Assembly: GCA_002297965.1 (NCBI GenBank) | Contig: DBLF01000105.1 | Coordinates: 18,289-26,782 of the forward strand | DNA from: Candidatus Segatella papionis | Lineage (GTDB): Bacteria; Bacteroidota; Bacteroidia; Bacteroidales; Bacteroidaceae | Reading direction: 5' to 3' | Length of the DNA stretch: 8,494 bases | In this document: positions 5,777 to 8,494 of the stretch, piece after piece | Layout: each line of letters begins with the position of its first letter | Numbering within the stretch: position 1 is the stretch's first letter | Notes under the pieces: generated by a model | Told to the model about the DNA's origin: nothing | The model's database searches: none | Seen by the model: the letters and a program-made list of their open reading frames with translations, nothing else | Position numbers and translations under genes: made by a program

Positions 5777-7342
5777 ATGAGAAATAAGACAAAATATTTG
5801 GGCATTTCATTAGCCCTCGCAGCAACCCTCGCAAGTTGCAGCACCAACGATTTCGATACAGCCCCAGCCATCAACGGCAACGGTATGATTACCGCCTACA
5901 CTCCGCAGAGCGGTGAGTCCACTCGTACTGCCTACGAGGCAGACGGCAGCAACCTGAAGGTGACATGGAGCGCATCCGATGAGAACATGTACACCATCAA
6001 TGCCGCTACTGATAGCTGGACGGCAGGTCAGCTCAAGCAGGTATCAGCCGCAGAGAATGGCGCTTCCGCCAACTTCAATGCCTACGATATAGACGGCACT
6101 AAGCAGGTAGGCTATAAAGCAGGCAAACTCTTCGCCTTCTATCCTCAGAACACGACTGTTGCCAGCGGCTTCACTTCTTTGTCAAGCGATGGAACCACCG
6201 CAACCGTACCTTTGTCTTTGACAGGACAGAGCGGCAAGCTCACCGACCTCCACAACTACGACTATATGACGGCGATAGCAGACGTATCCGTCAATGCCGA
6301 TAATGAGGCAACAGTTGGTGCATTGAACATGAACCACGAGATTGCCGTGCTCCATATTGCCAAAGGTTCCGAGGTGAGCTTGACAAGCGGAAATGTAACG
6401 AAGATAGAGCTGTCTGCCACCAGTGGCTTCTATGGTAGCGGCACGATGACCATCACTCGTAGTGGCTCCACTATTTCATCCAATGTTACAGGTACAACTG
6501 GCACTATTACTATCAATGGCAACTTTGCTGTAGCCGATAATAAGTTGTCGGATGATGTCTATGTGGCTATCCTCCCTACCGCTTCCTTCTCTGGCTTGAA
6601 GGCGAAGTTCACTTATAGCAATGGGGATGCTTATACCTATAATTATAGTGGCAAGACTACTAAGTTTGAAAAGGGAAAGGTATATAGCTGGAGTCCTGAG
6701 ATTGCTGCAGCGGATAAGGAGTTTACACTGAGTGGTATTTCGCAAACGGGAAAAAGAAGAACAACTATAGCTGATAAAGACATCAATAAATGGTATTGTA
6801 AATACGAATTAGTAAACTCGAGTTATTATAAATATACTATAGATAAGCTTTATATTGATACGTCTACAGCTGAGAATAAAGCTACATTTACATTAAAGAT
6901 AGGTAGCTCAGCACTGGCTAAGAATATGACGTTCAAGTTAATATCAAGCAAGGGAGTTTATCGACTTTGGAATAAAGATGTTGTAGATCTTGACATCAAG
7001 TCATTTAAAGTTAACTGGTATGCCAACAGCAGCTTTACAGGCAATTCTACTTCTGTACCTGATGCAAGCCACCTATATGGAAAGTGCGAGGTGGTACTTA
7101 AAGATTTGAAGAGTGATGGAAGTGATTTTTATAAACAGTTAGTAAAAAGTTGCACTTTTACCATACTATCTAACTATGATAAGGAGCAGACTATTTCTAT
7201 AAATGCATTAAATAGGTCACTTCGCTATACGTATTATGGGGCTAAAAGTGATTACATTAAAACTGTTTTGAAATATCAACTTCCTGACAATTCGTGGAAA
7301 GAAATTACTTTAAAAGAATACGAGAAACTGAGAGACGAATAA
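5777..7342 (+). CDS. Divergent fimbrillin family lipoprotein with AT-rich C-terminal domain
   Basis: The protein has 521 residues from the ATG at 5777. The frame stays open back to a TTG at 5738, but those 13 codons read through a palindromic repeat, and the ATG gives a clean signal peptide (MRNKTKYLGISLALAATLAS, lipobox C21), so ATG is chosen. GESTRTAY places a likely processing arginine at R50. Mfa-like features: LNMNHEIAVLHI from 184, YVAILPTASFSG from 262, and GKVYSWSPEIA from 300, the usual end of this fold. From about residue 315 a C-terminal domain of 200 residues begins, with NWYANSSFTG at 413, resembling a motif in the previous fimbrillin's extension. Base composition falls abruptly here: 13 of 60 bases are G or C at 6781-6840 against 34 of 60 at 4561-4620. 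A tip or minor subunit is plausible but unproven; the domain may have been exchanged by recombination. Confidence 0.85.
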   Translation: MRNKTKYLGISLALAATLASCSTNDFDTAPAINGNGMITAYTPQSGESTRTAYEADGSNLKVTWSASDENMYTINAATDSWTAGQLKQVSAAENGASANFNAYDIDGTKQVGYKAGKLFAFYPQNTTVASGFTSLSSDGTTATVPLSLTGQSGKLTDLHNYDYMTAIADVSVNADNEATVGALNMNHEIAVLHIAKGSEVSLTSGNVTKIELSATSGFYGSGTMTITRSGSTISSNVTGTTGTITINGNFAVADNKLSDDVYVAILPTASFSGLKAKFTYSNGDAYTYNYSGKTTKFEKGKVYSWSPEIAAADKEFTLSGISQTGKRRTTIADKDINKWYCKYELVNSSYYKYTIDKLYIDTSTAENKATFTLKIGSSALAKNMTFKLISSKGVYRLWNKDVVDLDIKSFKVNWYANSSFTGNSTSVPDASHLYGKCEVVLKDLKSDGSDFYKQLVKSCTFTILSNYDKEQTISINALNRSLRYTYYGAKSDYIKTVLKYQLPDNSWKEITLKEYEKLRDE

Positions 7343-7352
7343 ATATTGAGTA

Positions 7353-7389
7353 TCATTTGGGCAAAGGAATGTATCCATTGCTCAAATGA
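7353..7389 (+). terminator. Intergenic hairpin, possible terminator or attenuator
   Basis: TCATTTGGGCAA (7353-7364) pairs with TTGCTCAAATGA (7378-7389) over 12 positions with one G-T wobble, and the loop can add GGA/TCC. It lies 11 bases after the stop of the third fimbrillin. No clear T run follows, so classic rho-independent termination is uncertain; it may instead stabilise or partly stop the upstream transcript. Confidence 0.5.
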
Positions 7390-7424
7390 CACTTCTTAGT
7401 ATTAACATTTAAAACTTAACGATT

Positions 7425-8270
7425 ATGAGAACAAAAATTCTAAGTTTGTTATTAGCGTTACTCGCCATTAGTAACTTTTCGTTTGCAGGAGATAAGCATT
7501 CTGCTCATTCAATTGGTTTTATAAAAGCTGCTCAAAACTGCTTTGAATTGAAGGATGAACTTGAACTAGAGGAAAACCCTTTGTTTAAAGAAAATGTAGA
7601 ATTATTGGTTTTGCCAGATAATGAAGATGTAGAAATGGGAATGGTTATAACTGGAACGAGATTAGAAGCATTGAAAAAAATGGGAGATAAAATCTCTGCG
7701 GATAATTATTACTGGATTTTTAATTGGAATAATTTTGTATATACCTGGGATGAAAAATGGAATTTAGAACATTCTAATTCTGATGAAAAATGGTTTAAAG
7801 AAGAGAATGGCATTATTAATTTGACATCTGGAAAAGGGAATAATTTGATTAATAGGTTAGCACTTTTGCTAGGCTTAGATATACAACCTTCGCATATATA
7901 TTTATGCAAATTCTCCGTAAATTCTAATTCAATTTTTAGACCTGCATATGAAACGAGCATAAAATGTAATAAAATAGTGAAAAATGACGGTATTGACAAA
8001 TACCAGTTCAATACGACATTTCTAGATAAATTTGGAAATAATGAAATTGAAGTGAAGTACGGAGAATACAAATTGCCTTGTCCTAAGGTTTACCTAGCAC
8101 ATTTACAACAAATGAGAGAATATCCATGGACTCGTTTAGGTTATACGTATGATTGGGGAAACAATGAGAAACATAAGGGAGTTTATGAGTTTGTGTTAAT
8201 GCCAAATACAGAAATGAAAAATATTGTAATCTATAATCTAGAAACGGGGGAAAAAGTGATGGGAAAATAG
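7425..8270 (+). CDS. Secreted protein of unknown function, AT-rich
   Basis: The protein has 281 residues. The N-terminus MRTKILSLLLALLAISNFSFA is a signal peptide with a probable signal peptidase I site after A21 (S-F-A); no lipobox cysteine is present, so the product is likely periplasmic or secreted. No further membrane segment is visible. I do not recognise the family. Visible landmarks are an acidic stretch near residues 42-55, W-rich segments (YYWIFNWNN, YTWDEKW), NRLALLLGL at 143-151, IFRPAYE at 170-176 and the striking YPWTRLGYTYDWG at 233-245, which looks like a conserved family signature. Codons are strongly AT-rich (16 of 60 bases G or C at 7681-7740), unlike the upstream operon but like the end of the preceding gene, which suggests shared foreign origin. 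The 82-base gap with a hairpin before it hints at separate expression. A link to the fimbriae is only by position. Confidence 0.8.
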   Translation: MRTKILSLLLALLAISNFSFAGDKHSAHSIGFIKAAQNCFELKDELELEENPLFKENVELLVLPDNEDVEMGMVITGTRLEALKKMGDKISADNYYWIFNWNNFVYTWDEKWNLEHSNSDEKWFKEENGIINLTSGKGNNLINRLALLLGLDIQPSHIYLCKFSVNSNSIFRPAYETSIKCNKIVKNDGIDKYQFNTTFLDKFGNNEIEVKYGEYKLPCPKVYLAHLQQMREYPWTRLGYTYDWGNNEKHKGVYEFVLMPNTEMKNIVIYNLETGEKVMGK

Positions 8271-8280
8271 TAGTCCCGAA

Positions 8281-8298
8281 TCCGTAGCGCCGGATATG
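8281..8298 (+). repeat. 18-base direct repeat, copy 1
   Basis: TCCGTAGCGCCGGATATG lies 10 bases after the last stop codon and recurs exactly at 8454-8471. It is itself a small imperfect palindrome (TCCG/CGGA). Both copies are followed within a few bases by a CCGTTAGGCG repeat head, so the two belong to a larger repeated unit. Confidence 0.8.
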
Positions 8299-8306
8299 CA
8301 GACACT

Positions 8307-8384
8307 CCGTTAGGCGTTTCGGCGGATTTGCAATCCGACGTTAAACAATGTCCCAACCTCTATTCCTGGGGATTTGTAATCCCC
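8307..8384 (+). repeat. Two-hairpin composite repeat, downstream copy (78 bases)
   Basis: Head CCGTTAGGCGTTTC leads to arms CGGCGGATT (8320-8328) and AATCCGACG (8332-8340) with one mismatch, then TTAAAC, a 27-base spacer, and a second hairpin GGGGATT (8368-8374), loop TGT, AATCCCC (8378-8384). It has the same orientation and architecture as 5606-5756 minus the nested element; by hand count about 60 of 78 bases match. The second stem shows a compensated C-G to G-C change. Confidence 0.85.
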
Positions 8385-8398
8385 ACGATAAAACGAAA

Positions 8399-8434
8399 TT
8401 CCCGCCAAGCACACAGAGAAGTGCTTGGCGGGAA
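8399..8434. terminator. Strong 14 bp hairpin, possible bidirectional terminator
   Basis: TTCCCGCCAAGCAC (8399-8412) and GTGCTTGGCGGGAA (8421-8434) are perfect reverse complements around the 8-base loop ACAGAGAA. It is the most stable hairpin in the window and lies 128 bases after the last gene. Only GCTTTG follows, without a long T run, so it could be a terminator or another repeat-borne hairpin. Confidence 0.6.
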
Positions 8435-8453
8435 GCTTTGTAAATGAGCGGAT

Positions 8454-8471
8454 TCCGTAGCGCCGGATATG
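8454..8471 (+). repeat. 18-base direct repeat, copy 2
   Basis: Identical to 8281-8298, 173 bases downstream, and again directly ahead of a CCGTTAGG head. The 173 bases between the two starts hold the two-hairpin composite and the strong hairpin. Confidence 0.8.
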
Positions 8472-8473
8472 TC

Positions 8474-8494
8474 CCGTTAGGCGTTTCGACGGAT
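8474..8494 (+). repeat. Palindromic repeat unit, cut by the window edge
   Basis: Head CCGTTAGGCGTTTC and the first arm bases GACGGAT are present; the rest lies beyond the right edge. It shows that the repeat cluster continues outside the window. Confidence 0.75.

Noticed and set aside
7351..7359. Bacteroidetes -7 promoter box upstream of the last gene
   Set aside because: TATCATTTG has three rather than two bases between TA and TTTG, lies in the arm of a hairpin, and no -33 TTTG box sits at the right distance.
560..8494. CRISPR array
   Set aside because: Repeats are dispersed, unevenly spaced, partly inside genes and in both orientations; no spacers or cas genes are present.

Overview
The window reads as part of a fimbrial (type V pilus, FimA/Mfa1-like) locus from a Bacteroidales bacterium, most likely a Prevotella/Segatella-type genome. 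Evidence for this: every gene is on the + strand; there is a DUF3575-type protein, then a DUF5119-type lipoprotein, then three fimbrillin-family lipoproteins with Bacteroidetes-style lipoboxes (LAS-C); starts lie behind A-rich leaders without strong Shine-Dalgarno sequences. The genus is an inference; there is no rRNA or housekeeping gene to fix it.

Layout. 2-1408: C-terminal part of an OmpA-like plus DUF3575 protein, cut by the left edge. 1423-2664: DUF5119-type lipoprotein, candidate pilus anchor or assembly protein. 2752-3921 and 3987-5585: two tandem paralogous fimbrillins; the second has an extra C-terminal domain of about 150 residues. 5777-7342: a third, more divergent fimbrillin whose last 200 or so codons turn sharply AT-rich. 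7425-8270: an AT-rich gene for a secreted protein of unknown function. 8271-8494: a cluster of short palindromic repeats running off the right edge. Small intergenic gaps suggest the first five genes form one transcription unit. The sixth lies behind an 82-base gap with a strong hairpin and may be expressed separately.

Working together: on family knowledge, the fimbrillins would be exported as lipoproteins, carried to the outer surface, trimmed after a conserved arginine (R47, R48, R50) and polymerised. The DUF5119 and DUF3575 proteins would act as anchor and outer-membrane accessory.

The most unusual content is a family of small palindromic repeats. A 51-base unit (head CCGYTAGGCGTTCC, a 9-10 bp hairpin around GCGGATT/AATCCGC, tail ending AAGC) occurs between genes and also, read in frame, inside genes. 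The DUF3575 gene carries three copies and the DUF5119 gene carries one in its signal-peptide region. Two copies have the same 72-73 base hairpin element nested at the same point in the hairpin loop. A 78-base two-hairpin version occurs in direct orientation on both sides of the third fimbrillin and the secreted-protein gene, as if bracketing a cassette. Stem changes are compensated between copies, so the hairpin itself seems to be conserved.
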